Assembly: GCA_947632125.1 (NCBI GenBank)
Contig: CANRNV010000011.1
Location: 1-38,388, forward strand
Reading direction: 5' to 3'
DNA length: 38,388 bases
Source: an uncultured Clostridia bacterium
GTDB lineage: Bacteria > Bacillota > Clostridia > Christensenellales > Pumilibacteraceae
In this document: positions 13,889 through 23,564 of the stretch, one piece after another
Layout: the number at the start of each line of letters is the position of its first letter
Numbering within the stretch: position 1 is the first letter of the stretch
Notes under the pieces: model-generated
What the model was told of the DNA's origin: nothing
Databases searched by the model: none
The model's input: only the letters and a program-made list of their open reading frames with translations
Program-made: the position numbers and the translations under genes

Positions 13889-16006
13889 ATGAGGCGAAGC
13901 AAAAGGTCGCATTGTTTGTTGCTAACGCTTGTTTTGGCGTTTACGATAATTTTCGTGCCAAACACGGTTTCGGCTTTGGAAAATCAAAATTCGGGCGATC
14001 CGCTTGATCTGCTTGTGGGTTTAAGTCAGGTTCGGGGCGCAGACGTTTACAACGAATACAGGCTTAAAGATACGTTGCAAGCATCGTACGGTACGGTTTA
14101 CAAATTCGAGCAGGTCAAGGACGATTTTGTCGTCCCTAGCGGCGAGATCGAACTTTCGGTAGGCGGCGACGGCAGGGTTTTGTCGGTATTCGGTGGCTAC
14201 GAAAAGGTGGGCGATGTAGAGGCGAATATTTCGCTCTCGGAGGCGGAAGAAGCAACTTTGGGAAACGTGCGGAGCACGGGCAAGGTGATCTGTAACGGCG
14301 AATCGTCATATAAGATAACAACCGATTATGGCGGCGGCTGTGAGTTCGTCGTTTCGGGTGTAAGCGGAAAGGTGCTTTATGCGTCGCCGACGGCAAGCGG
14401 GATCGTGACAGAGCAGGTCGACTACTCGGGCAACGTTCGCTCGCTCGACCTCTACTCCGATAGCAGCGGAATATATCTGCTGGATGCGATAAGAAACATC
14501 ATCACGATCGACCTCGGCAACAATATGGATATGTATTGGGCTTCGTACTATGCGATAGACGCTGCAACCGAAAAGTTCGAGCCAATTGCGGTAAGCACGT
14601 TCCTCAACGTAGTCAAGGCGTACGACTTTTTTGCCGACGCAGAGAACATCGGCGTGTCCCGCAAGGGCATAAAGGGCAATAACGACGAAATAGCCGACAA
14701 CAGCGACGAGCAGGGTGAGGCGGTGGTCTTTATCGCCATGCACTACGGGCGCGGCATTGAAAACGCGGCTTGCAACTATGCCGAGGATACGGCGATCATG
14801 CTTATCGGTGACGGTAGGCAAAACGGCAGTATTTATATGCCGGGCGCGGCGGCGGACATAATCGGGCACGAGTACACCCACGCCGTGTCCACCGAAATCG
14901 CCGGCATAGACAGTGTCAACGAGGAGGGCGCTATCGGCGAGGCGATCTCGGACATATTCGGCGCGCTCATCGAGGGACATGACGTTACGGACGAGAAGTT
15001 CTGGCAGATGGGCGAGGACGCCGTTACTTTCGACATGAGCGGAATGAGGGATGTTAGGGGCGGCACCGAGGGACAGGCGTACAATATATCCGAAAGAATG
15101 CCCAATTGCGATAAACCCTACAATGTCTTTGTTCCGCCTTGGGATCCGTCCTATCACGATCACTCCGATTGCGACAACGGCGGCGCGCACGTCAACTGCA
15201 CCATACTCACGCACGCGCAGTACCTTATGTATCAAAAACTGCCCGAGTTTTTTACCAAGCAAGCTATCGGCAAGCTTTGGTACAACACCATGTTGCAATT
15301 AAGAAGCGGCGAAACGTTCGAAGGCTTTTCCAAGAAGATGTATCAAACCGCCATCAACCTCGGCTACGACGAAGCTCAACTCGACGCCGTCTTGTACGGA
15401 CTTAGAGAGGTCGGGCTCGACCCCGGCTATACCGTCACTTTCGTCGATGAGGACGGCAATGTGATCGAGGAGCAAAAGGTGCCATACGGACGGGACGCGG
15501 TATGTTCGACGACGCCCGTTAAGGAGAACGACGACAAATATTACTACGTGTTTGCCGGTTGGGATGTCGAACCCGAGAATGTGACCGAAGATATGACGGT
15601 TACCGCCAAGTTCGACAAGCACATCATTATGTACAATGTCGACTTTGTGGACAATGACGGCAATGTCGTCTTACATAAGTCGTTGAGTATCGGCGAATCG
15701 GTCGCCTTGCCCGACTTCGAGGCGGTGGTCGAGAACAGTGAGGGTTACGACTTTTTCGGCTGGTTCCTCGATGAGGAGAGGCTGAACGAGGCAAAAGACG
15801 TTGTCGTCAATTCGGATATGACCATCTACGGCAAGTGGGAAGCTAAGCCCGAACCCGAGCCCGAGCCGACAGCGAAAAGCTTTGGGTGCGGCTCGATAAC
15901 TTTCTCCGGCGGTGGCGGAATAGGCGGGCTGATAGTCGTGCCCGTGCTTGCCGCAATGCTCGGCATTGTGCTTTTTAAGCGCAGTTACTTTTTTGTAAAA
16001 AAGTAA
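13889..16006 (+). CDS. Surface M4 (thermolysin-like) metallopeptidase with InlB-type repeats
   Basis: Secreted, membrane-anchored zinc endopeptidase, 705 residues. In order: signal peptide (about 1-30); propeptide-like region (to about 190); catalytic M4 domain with HEYTH (H327, E328, H331), third zinc ligand E351 in GAIGEAISD, and H434 in GGAHVNCT, matching the family's transition-state His; two InlB B-type repeats (about 512-574 and 579-650, each ending FAGW... or FFGWF...); an acidic Pro/Glu linker; then a Gly-rich GCGSITFSGGGG segment, a hydrophobic helix and a basic tail. The last codons and the TAA lie inside an R1 hairpin, so the repeat now supplies the C-terminus FVKK. Likely substrates are extracellular proteins or peptides. 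Confidence 0.92.
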   Translation: MRRSKRSHCLLLTLVLAFTIIFVPNTVSALENQNSGDPLDLLVGLSQVRGADVYNEYRLKDTLQASYGTVYKFEQVKDDFVVPSGEIELSVGGDGRVLSVFGGYEKVGDVEANISLSEAEEATLGNVRSTGKVICNGESSYKITTDYGGGCEFVVSGVSGKVLYASPTASGIVTEQVDYSGNVRSLDLYSDSSGIYLLDAIRNIITIDLGNNMDMYWASYYAIDAATEKFEPIAVSTFLNVVKAYDFFADAENIGVSRKGIKGNNDEIADNSDEQGEAVVFIAMHYGRGIENAACNYAEDTAIMLIGDGRQNGSIYMPGAAADIIGHEYTHAVSTEIAGIDSVNEEGAIGEAISDIFGALIEGHDVTDEKFWQMGEDAVTFDMSGMRDVRGGTEGQAYNISERMPNCDKPYNVFVPPWDPSYHDHSDCDNGGAHVNCTILTHAQYLMYQKLPEFFTKQAIGKLWYNTMLQLRSGETFEGFSKKMYQTAINLGYDEAQLDAVLYGLREVGLDPGYTVTFVDEDGNVIEEQKVPYGRDAVCSTTPVKENDDKYYYVFAGWDVEPENVTEDMTVTAKFDKHIIMYNVDFVDNDGNVVLHKSLSIGESVALPDFEAVVENSEGYDFFGWFLDEERLNEAKDVVVNSDMTIYGKWEAKPEPEPEPTAKSFGCGSITFSGGGGIGGLIVVPVLAAMLGIVLFKRSYFFVKK

Positions 16007-16018
16007 CTGAAAACTTTT
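15982..16018 (+). repeat. R1 hairpin overlapping the M4 peptidase stop codon
   Basis: CAGTTACTTTTTT-GT-AAAAAAGTAACTG (15982-16009) followed by AAAACTTTTAA. The stop codon TAA (16004-16006) is within the right arm. Hairpin 2 of the module is not recognisable here. Confidence 0.85.
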
Positions 16019-16116
16019 AATGGGGGACGACCTTTGATTGTCGAGGTTTTCCATTTCGGCGCAAAGTGGGCGCAAGCATTGTTGCGATCGAAAAGTACCT
16101 GAAAGTGCTGTAATAT

Positions 16117-16150
16117 ATCCGACGAGGAAAGATTTCCTCGTCGGATTTTT
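16117..16150 (+). terminator. Strong intrinsic terminator
   Basis: Fourteen-bp perfect stem ATCCGACGAGGAAA (16117-16130) / TTTCCTCGTCGGAT (16133-16146), followed by TTTTT. It probably ends M4 peptidase transcripts. Confidence 0.88.
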
Positions 16151-16270
16151 CGTGTTAAAATTCTCCCATTCAGCCGATAGCTCGATTTCGGAAGTTGACG
16201 CAAAAACATTCAAGGGTGTCATTCCGATCGAAAAAAGCGGCGGCGGAAAATGCAAAAAGCGGAGAATTGC

Positions 16271-16299
16271 TTGATAAATTGACGCGGGTATGCTAAAAT
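16271..16299 (+). promoter_or_regulatory. Promoter of the choloylglycine hydrolase gene
   Basis: TTGATA (16271-16276), 17-bp spacer, TAAAAT (16294-16299); AAGGAG at 16313-16318 and ATG at 16327. Confidence 0.7.
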
Positions 16300-16326
16300 A
16301 TAGCGTAGGTCTAAGGAGAACAATAT

Positions 16327-17301
16327 ATGTGCACGGCAATCACTTTTAAGGCAAAGGACAACTATTTCGGAAGAAACCTCGACTACGAGTATTCGTATCA
16401 CGAAACGGTGACCGTTACGCCGAGGAACTATCCGTTTGAATTTCGCAAGATGGGCAAGTGCGACAGCCACTACGCCATGATCGGCATGGCGTTTGTAAAC
16501 AGCGGCTATCCGCTCTACTACGACGCCACCAACGAGAAGGGGCTGTCCGTAGCGGGCTTGAACTTCCCGGTCAACGCGTGCTACCTAAGCGAGGACAAGA
16601 CCAAGGACAACGTGGCTCCGTTTGAATTTATTCCGTATATATTGGCTAAGTGCAAGGACGTACCCGAGGCGAAAAGCCTTATCGAAAGGATGAATATCCT
16701 TAACGAGGACTTTTCGAGCGAGCTGCCCGCTTCGCCTCTTCACTGGCTCGTTTCGGACAGGGAAAGCAGCATAGCAGTCGAGCCGATGCGGGACGGAGTA
16801 AAAGTGTACGACGATCCGATCGGCGTTTTGACCAACAATCCTACGTTTGACTTTCATATGACCAATTTAAGCAACTATATCAACGTGACGAGAGAGGAGC
16901 CGACCAATAGATTTTCGTCGCAATTTGCGCTTACGCCGTACAGCAGGGGCATGGGCGCGATCGGCTTGCCCGGGGATCTGTCGTCCGCTTCGAGATTTGT
17001 AAAGGCGGCTTTTACAAAACTCAATTCTTTGCCTGTCGAGGGCGAGGTGGCGTGTGTAAGTCAGTTCTTCCACATACTCGGCTCGGTGGAGCAACAAAAG
17101 GGGTGCTGCAAGGTGGAAAAGGGTTTTGAACACACGATCTATTCGTCATGCTGCAACGTGGACAAGGGGATCTATTACTACACCACCTACGACAACAGTA
17201 CGGTTACGGGCGTCGATATGTACAAAGAAAAACTCGACGACAGCCATGTAAAGTCGTATCCTCTTTTAAGGCAGGAAAGCTTATTCATCCAAAATCAATG
17301 A
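16327..17301 (+). CDS. Choloylglycine hydrolase family protein (probable bile salt hydrolase)
   Basis: N-terminal nucleophile hydrolase cleaving amide bonds, most likely deconjugating glyco- or tauro-bile salts. All residues I associate with the active site are present: Cys2 directly after Met, R16 and D19 (GRNLD), N79 (GLNFP), N170/N171 (LTNNPTFD) and R223 (SASRF). Asn rather than Tyr at position 79 favours bile salt hydrolase over penicillin V acylase by the usual rule, though acyl-homoserine-lactone or penicillin activity is not excluded. Length 324 is standard. No signal peptide, so cytosolic, and Cys2 is exposed by Met removal. Monocistronic with its own promoter. It implies an animal gut host. 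Confidence 0.92.
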   Translation: MCTAITFKAKDNYFGRNLDYEYSYHETVTVTPRNYPFEFRKMGKCDSHYAMIGMAFVNSGYPLYYDATNEKGLSVAGLNFPVNACYLSEDKTKDNVAPFEFIPYILAKCKDVPEAKSLIERMNILNEDFSSELPASPLHWLVSDRESSIAVEPMRDGVKVYDDPIGVLTNNPTFDFHMTNLSNYINVTREEPTNRFSSQFALTPYSRGMGAIGLPGDLSSASRFVKAAFTKLNSLPVEGEVACVSQFFHILGSVEQQKGCCKVEKGFEHTIYSSCCNVDKGIYYYTTYDNSTVTGVDMYKEKLDDSHVKSYPLLRQESLFIQNQ

Positions 17302-17394
17302 CTTTTTTTTCGGTAAAGGCACGCTTTTGACCGAATACGGACGTTTTTGCCCATTGAAGCAAGCTATTTTTTTTGAGCGGATACCGTTTATTTA

Positions 17395-17423
17395 TTGACA
17401 AGGTCGGGGCAAAATACTATAAT
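17395..17423 (+). promoter_or_regulatory. Promoter of the threonine-glycine operon
   Basis: TTGACA (17395-17400), 17-bp spacer, TATAAT (17418-17423): full consensus. The leader to the tdh ATG is about 72 nt and contains no recognisable glycine riboswitch. Confidence 0.85.
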
Positions 17424-17501
17424 AATAAATGACTACCAACCGTGACGATGTATATCGCTCAGTCGAGGCGGTCGGCAAATTTTTTCGGAGGATTTTTAGC
17501 T

Positions 17502-18536
17502 ATGAAAATGGATGCTCTGGTAAAGAGAAGCCCCGAGGTAGGTCTGTGGCTCGAACAAGCCGAGGTCCCCGTTCTTAAAGACGGAGAGGCGCTTGTCAAG
17601 ATACATAAGACCGCAATTTGCGGGACTGACGTACATATTTACAATTGGAACGAGTGGGCGCAGGAAACGATCAAAACTCCCATGATCATCGGTCATGAGT
17701 TCGTGGGCGAGATCGTGGAGATAAAGGGTGCAAGCCCCGCCTTTAAGGTGGGCGACCTCGTCAGCGCCGAGGGGCACGTAGTGTGCGGTCACTGCCGCAA
17801 TTGTATGCAAGGACTCAAACATCTTTGCCCCAACGCTCAGGGAATAGGCGTAAATCGCAACGGCATTTTCGCCGAATATGCGGCTATACCGCTTACCAAC
17901 CTTTGGAAGTGCGAAAAAGATATTCCCGAGGAAATGTACGCTATTTTCGATCCGTTCGGCAATGCGACGCACACGGCTCTCGCTTTCCCCATGATAGGTG
18001 AGGACGTGCTCATTACGGGTGCGGGTCCCATAGGCATCATGGCTGCGGCTATATGCAAGCACGTGGGCGCAAGGCACGTCGTCATCACCAACAGGTCGGA
18101 TTGGAGGCTCGAATTTGCAAAGCAGGTAGTCCCGGGCGTCGTTACGGTCAACACCAAGACTACCGACCTCAAAGACGTCATGCACGATCTCGGCATGACC
18201 GAGGGTTTTGACGTGGGTCTTGAAATGAGCGGAAACGCCGGCGCGTTCAATCAGATGATCGAAAACATGATCTACGGCGGCAAGATCGCGTTGCTTGGGC
18301 TCGGCATCGAGGGCGGCATACCTTGGGATAAGTTCATATTCAAGGGTCTTACCGTTCAGGGCATTTACGGACGCAAGGTGTTTGAAACCTGGCGCAAGAT
18401 GACCACCATGCTTCAAAGCGGATTGGATATAAGCAAGATAATCACTCATCGCTTGCCTTACACCGAGTTCGATAAAGGCTTCGAACTTATGAACAGTAAG
18501 CGTAGCGGCAAGATAATATTGGAATGGAATAAGTAA
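17502..18536 (+). CDS. tdh: L-threonine 3-dehydrogenase
   Basis: Zinc, NAD-dependent medium-chain dehydrogenase converting L-threonine to 2-amino-3-ketobutyrate. Seen: catalytic zinc ligands C40 (ICGTD), H65 and E66 (GHEFVG); structural zinc Cys 95, 98, 101 and 109; Rossmann motif GAGPIG; and a C-terminal LMNSKRSGKIIL typical of Tdh. Length 344 matches the family. Start chosen at 17502 (MKMDALVK) with GGAGG upstream; the longer frame to 17442 adds unconserved residues. It is the first gene of the eight-gene operon, 12 bases ahead of kbl, whose product uses its unstable product at once. Confidence 0.96.
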   Translation: MKMDALVKRSPEVGLWLEQAEVPVLKDGEALVKIHKTAICGTDVHIYNWNEWAQETIKTPMIIGHEFVGEIVEIKGASPAFKVGDLVSAEGHVVCGHCRNCMQGLKHLCPNAQGIGVNRNGIFAEYAAIPLTNLWKCEKDIPEEMYAIFDPFGNATHTALAFPMIGEDVLITGAGPIGIMAAAICKHVGARHVVITNRSDWRLEFAKQVVPGVVTVNTKTTDLKDVMHDLGMTEGFDVGLEMSGNAGAFNQMIENMIYGGKIALLGLGIEGGIPWDKFIFKGLTVQGIYGRKVFETWRKMTTMLQSGLDISKIITHRLPYTEFDKGFELMNSKRSGKIILEWNK

Positions 18537-18548
18537 CAGGAGGGTACT

Positions 18549-19738
<1,190 letters not shown>

Positions 19739-19739
<1 letters not shown>

Positions 19740-20689
19740 TGAAGCTTTATTCGTATAGATCGGACAGCCTCCATCCGCACATAAATCAGGCGACGGAGGC
19801 GACTTTGCTCGATATGTGCAAAAGCGGCGAAGCCATACTGTACTTGTGGCAAAATGACAAGACGGTGTTTATCGGCAAGAACCAAAACGCCTATCTCGAA
19901 TGTAAAGTGCCCGTTATCGAGGCGGACGGCGGCTTTATCGCCCGTCGTATCTCGGGGGGCGGTGCGGTCTATCACGACAAGGGCAACATAAATTTCACCT
20001 TTGTTTCCGCCAAGGAAAGCTTTGACAAAGAGGTCAACTTCAAGATCATGGTGTCCGCCATGAAGAGCCTCGGCTTTGACGCCGAACTCAACGGGCGCAA
20101 CGACGTGGTCATAGGGGGCAGAAAGTTTTCGGGCAATGCCTTTTATCACGGCGAGAAGAACTGCTTCCATCACGGCACGGTGCTCATTTCGACCGATACC
20201 GACATGATGAGCAAATACCTCTCCGTCCCCAAGGTCAAACTCGAAGCCAAGGGCGTAAAGAGCGTGGTAAGTCGGGTGGTCAATCTGTCCGAAATAAATG
20301 ACACCGTCACCGCCGATTCGGTTGCCGGCGCGCTTATCAAGTCTTTCGGCGACTACTACGGCGAAAAGGTGATCCCGCTTGATAAAAGCGACCTCGACGA
20401 GGACATTTTCGCCCGCTATTACGGAAAATTCGGCAGCGAGGCGTGGATAAAGGGCGACAACGTCTATTACGATGCCCGTGCTGTCGTGCGGTTGAGTTGG
20501 GGCACTGCCGACATTCGGCTCAAACTGTGCGGTAACGTCATTTCGGCGGCGAGGATATATTCGGACTGCCTTGACGTGGACGAAGTGGAAAAAAAGGAAA
20601 AATTGCTTGTAGGCGCCGACCTCTACGAGGGCAAAACAGGCGTAAACGATATATTGGATGCTTTTAAGGAGCAAGAACATGGATTTTGA
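19739..20689 (+). CDS. lplA: Lipoate-protein ligase A
   Basis: Activates free lipoate with ATP and attaches it to the Lys of lipoyl domains. Seen: RRISGGGAVYHD (R69-D80), the GNINFTF strand and the Lys of GGRKFSGNAF (K129), then a C-terminal accessory domain (about 245-316) as in E. coli-type LplA. Start at 19739 overlaps the kbl stop; the longer frame lies inside kbl. It overlaps lpdA by 11 bases. Its natural target here is GcvH from the same operon. No lipA or lipB is seen, which suggests use of scavenged lipoate, an inference limited to this window. Confidence 0.95.
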
Positions 20690-22040
20690 TTTGATAGTAT
20701 TGGGCGGCGGTCCGGGCGGATACACGGGCGCCATCAGGGCAGCCAAACTCGGCAAAAAGGTCGCGCTCATCGAAAAGGACAAGGTGGGCGGCACCTGCCT
20801 CAATCGAGGCTGCATACCCACCAAGGCGTTGCTTCACTCGGGCGAACTGTATTACGGTTCCAAGGAGTGGGAAAACCTCGGTATCAACGTGCCCTCGGTT
20901 TCGCTCGACGAAAACAAGATTTACGAGCACAAGGAAAGCGTCGTTTCCTCGCTCCGAGAGGGCGTAAAGTCGCTGCTTAAAAGCAACGGCGTGACGCTCA
21001 TCGAGGCGGAGGGCAAGCTTACGGGCGTCAACGGCATTACGGCGGGCGGAAAGGAATACACTTCCGACTACATCTTGCTTGCGACGGGCTCGGTTCCCTC
21101 GTCGGGCAGCAAGGAGAGGCCGCTCATCGGGGCGGAATACACGCTCAACTCCGACGACGTGCTCGCCGCGCCGATAGACGCCGGCAGCATAGTCATAATA
21201 GGCGCGGGCGTAATTGCCGTGGAGTTTGCGACGTACTATTCGCAAATAGGCAAGGACGTCACACTGCTTGCTCCGGGTGAAAGAATAATTAAGATGATGA
21301 GCAAGGACGCTTCCGTCCAGCTTGCCGCCGTGCTCAAAAAACAGGGCGTAAAAATAATCACGGGAGCCAAAATAAAGGGCATAAATAAGGAACATACCGT
21401 TTTTTACGAAACCGAAAAGGGCGAGTTCACCGTCACCTGCGACGCGGTCATCACGGCGATAGGCAGAAAGGCTGTGCTCGACATCGGGCTTGAAAACGTG
21501 GGACTGTCTGCCGAAAAGTCGCTTTCCGTCGACGACAATATGTACACGGGCGTAGCGGGAATTTACGCTTGCGGCGACATCATAGGCAGGATCCAACTCG
21601 CTCACTTTGCGGCTGCGAGCGCAATAACAGCCGTCGAGAGTATGTTCGGGATAAAGCACAGCATGGACCTTACGGTGTGCCCGTCGTGCATATACACCAT
21701 GCCCGAACTTGCCTCGGTCGGCAGAAAGGAAACGGACATCGAGGGCGCAAAGGTGGGCAAGTTCTTGATGGGCGCCAACGGAAAGTCGCTCATCGAGGGC
21801 GTAAATCGCGGCTACATCAAGGTCATTGCGGACAGTAACGACAAGATCGTCGGCGCGGAGGTCTTTGCCGTGCGCGGCACCGATCTTATCGGCGAACTTG
21901 CGCTTGCCGTATCCAAGGGGCTTACGACGCACGAGGCTGCGAGCGTAATTCATCCGCACCCCACCGTCATGGAAGCGGTCGGCGAGGCGATCGAGGACAT
22001 CGAGGGGCTTGCCACTCACATGGCTCCCAAGAGGAAATAA
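20679..22040 (+). CDS. lpdA: Dihydrolipoyl dehydrogenase (L-protein)
   Basis: FAD enzyme that reoxidises the dihydrolipoyl arm of GcvH with NAD+. 453 residues; FAD motif LGGGPGGYTGAIRAA, redox disulfide GGTCLNRGCIPT (C40, C45), NAD motif IIGAGVIAVEFA, ACGDI, and the C-terminal HPHPT (H425, H427) of the active site. No extra lipoyl domain at the N-terminus. Start at ATG 20679 with AAGGAG upstream; the upstream TTG frame lies in lplA. Position in a glycine cleavage operon indicates a dedicated L-protein rather than one serving 2-oxoacid dehydrogenases, none of which are encoded nearby. Confidence 0.96.
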   Translation: MDFDLIVLGGGPGGYTGAIRAAKLGKKVALIEKDKVGGTCLNRGCIPTKALLHSGELYYGSKEWENLGINVPSVSLDENKIYEHKESVVSSLREGVKSLLKSNGVTLIEAEGKLTGVNGITAGGKEYTSDYILLATGSVPSSGSKERPLIGAEYTLNSDDVLAAPIDAGSIVIIGAGVIAVEFATYYSQIGKDVTLLAPGERIIKMMSKDASVQLAAVLKKQGVKIITGAKIKGINKEHTVFYETEKGEFTVTCDAVITAIGRKAVLDIGLENVGLSAEKSLSVDDNMYTGVAGIYACGDIIGRIQLAHFAAASAITAVESMFGIKHSMDLTVCPSCIYTMPELASVGRKETDIEGAKVGKFLMGANGKSLIEGVNRGYIKVIADSNDKIVGAEVFAVRGTDLIGELALAVSKGLTTHEAASVIHPHPTVMEAVGEAIEDIEGLATHMAPKRK

Positions 22041-22068
22041 AAATAAAATTTCAAGGAGATAATTAATT

Positions 22069-23145
22069 ATGGCAAAGAGGACACCTTTATACGATCTGCA
22101 CGTTAAATACGGCGGACAGATCGTGGATTTTGCAGGCTACGACCTCCCCGTTCAGTACGAGGGCTTGGGCGTAATAAAAGAGCACGTGGCGGTAAGAACG
22201 GCTGCCGGTATTTTCGACGTTTCGCACATGGGCGAGTTTATCATTTGCGGCGAGAAAGTCGAGGCTGCCATCAACGGCATGCTTACCAACGATATTTCCG
22301 GCATGTACGACGGACAGGTGCGCTATTCGCCCCTTCCCAACGATAAGGGCGGCGCGGTCGACGACGTGCTCGTTTATCGCATAAGCGCAAGGAGCTTTTT
22401 GCTCGTAGTCAACGCCGCCAATACCGAAAAGGACGCAAAATGGGTCGTAAGCCATTTGCCGAGCGACGTTTCCTTTGCCAATATTTCGGACGCGGTTGCC
22501 CAAGTGGCTTTGCAAGGTCCCAAAGCCGAAGCGATCTTGCGCAAGATAGTCCCCGACGCATACGTGCCCAAAAAGTACTATTCGTTTGTAAAGGACGCTC
22601 AAATCGAGGGAATGCGCTGCATAATTTCCCGCACCGGTTACACGGGCGAGAAGGGTTACGAGATCTACTGCGGCAACCTCGACGTCTGCAAGATCTACGA
22701 GATCATCATGGCAGCCGGCAAGGACGAGGGGCTTTTACCCGCAGGTCTCGGCGCAAGAGATACGCTTAGGTTCGAGGCGGGCATGCCGCTTTACGGTCAC
22801 GAACTCGGCGAGGATATTCCGCTCAACGAGGTCGACCTCGGATTTGCCATCAAGATGAATAAGGACAACTTTATCGGCAAGGACGCTCTTGTCGCTCACG
22901 AGCCCGAGTACGAAAGGGTGGGCGCAAAGCTTGTCGACAGGGGTATCGCAAGGGAGCACTGCCCCGTTTACCTCGGCGACGAGCAAGTCGGCATTGTTAC
23001 AAGCGGCACTCACTCGCCCACGCTCGGCTACCCCATAGCCATGCTTCGTATCAAAAAGGGACTGCGTGACGGTCTTACCGTCGACGTCCGAGGCAAGAGG
23101 CTCAGGATAGAGATAATTCCGTTACCGTTCTACAAAAAGGCGTAA
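22069..23145 (+). CDS. gcvT: Glycine cleavage system T-protein (aminomethyltransferase)
   Basis: Transfers the methylene unit from the aminomethyl-lipoyl arm of GcvH to tetrahydrofolate, releasing ammonia. 358 residues; start KRTPLYDLHVKYGGQIVDFAGYDLPVQY and FDVSHMGEF are family hallmarks, followed by RTGYTGEKGYEIYC and GARDTLRFEAGMPLYGHEL (folate and catalytic region). AAGGAG lies about ten bases before the ATG. It lies 28 bases after lpdA and 36 before gcvH. Confidence 0.97.
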   Translation: MAKRTPLYDLHVKYGGQIVDFAGYDLPVQYEGLGVIKEHVAVRTAAGIFDVSHMGEFIICGEKVEAAINGMLTNDISGMYDGQVRYSPLPNDKGGAVDDVLVYRISARSFLLVVNAANTEKDAKWVVSHLPSDVSFANISDAVAQVALQGPKAEAILRKIVPDAYVPKKYYSFVKDAQIEGMRCIISRTGYTGEKGYEIYCGNLDVCKIYEIIMAAGKDEGLLPAGLGARDTLRFEAGMPLYGHELGEDIPLNEVDLGFAIKMNKDNFIGKDALVAHEPEYERVGAKLVDRGIAREHCPVYLGDEQVGIVTSGTHSPTLGYPIAMLRIKKGLRDGLTVDVRGKRLRIEIIPLPFYKKA

Positions 23146-23181
23146 CGCTATAAAAATAAAATAATATCGGAGGATATAAAA

Positions 23182-23541
23182 ATGAGTAAGTTAATGTATG
23201 CAAAGACCCACGAATGGGTAAAGATCGACGGCAAGGAAGCAACCATCGGGCTTAGCGACCACGCTCAACATGAACTCGGGGACCTTGTCTTTATCAACCT
23301 TCCCGCAGTCGGCGACAGCATAACGGCAGGGGAAACTTTCTGCGACGTTGAGTCGGTAAAGGCTGTTTCGGACGTTATGGCGCCCGTAAGCGGCAAGATC
23401 GTTGCCGTAAACGACGAGCTCGAAAACGCTCCCGAGAGCATAAACAACGACCCCATGGGTGCTTGGATCTGCAAGGTGGAAGTTTCTTCCGTTCCCGACG
23501 ACCTCATGGACGAGGCAGCTTACGCGGAGTTCATCAAATAA
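23182..23541 (+). CDS. gcvH: Glycine cleavage system H-protein (lipoyl carrier)
   Basis: Small carrier whose lipoyl arm shuttles the aminomethyl group between P, T and L proteins. 119 residues; the lipoylated Lys is K60 in DVESVKAVSD. The flanking KTHEWV, GDLVFINLP and GAWICKV segments are standard. The N-terminus is short (MSKLMYAKTHEW). GGAGG precedes the ATG. It is probably charged by LplA of the same operon. Confidence 0.97.
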   Translation: MSKLMYAKTHEWVKIDGKEATIGLSDHAQHELGDLVFINLPAVGDSITAGETFCDVESVKAVSDVMAPVSGKIVAVNDELENAPESINNDPMGAWICKVEVSSVPDDLMDEAAYAEFIK

Positions 23542-23564
23542 TTTCCCTTGTGTAGGAGATAAAA

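Larger units (their letters stand above)
16007..16326. other. Spacer between M4 peptidase and choloylglycine hydrolase genes
   Basis: Holds the tail of an R1 repeat, a strong terminator (16117-16150) and the promoter at 16271. Nothing coding is seen between; short frames lack binding sites. Confidence 0.6.

Noticed and set aside
14306..15298. Minus-strand open frame of 330 codons
   Set aside because: Antisense to the M4 peptidase catalytic domain; caused by codon bias of the real gene.
17424..17501. Glycine riboswitch before the threonine-glycine operon
   Set aside because: The leader is only about 72 nt and shows none of the conserved glycine riboswitch core; a small CGAT/ATCG stem is all that is visible.
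20664..22019. Minus-strand open frame of 451 codons
   Set aside because: Antisense shadow of dihydrolipoyl dehydrogenase, which has all catalytic motifs.
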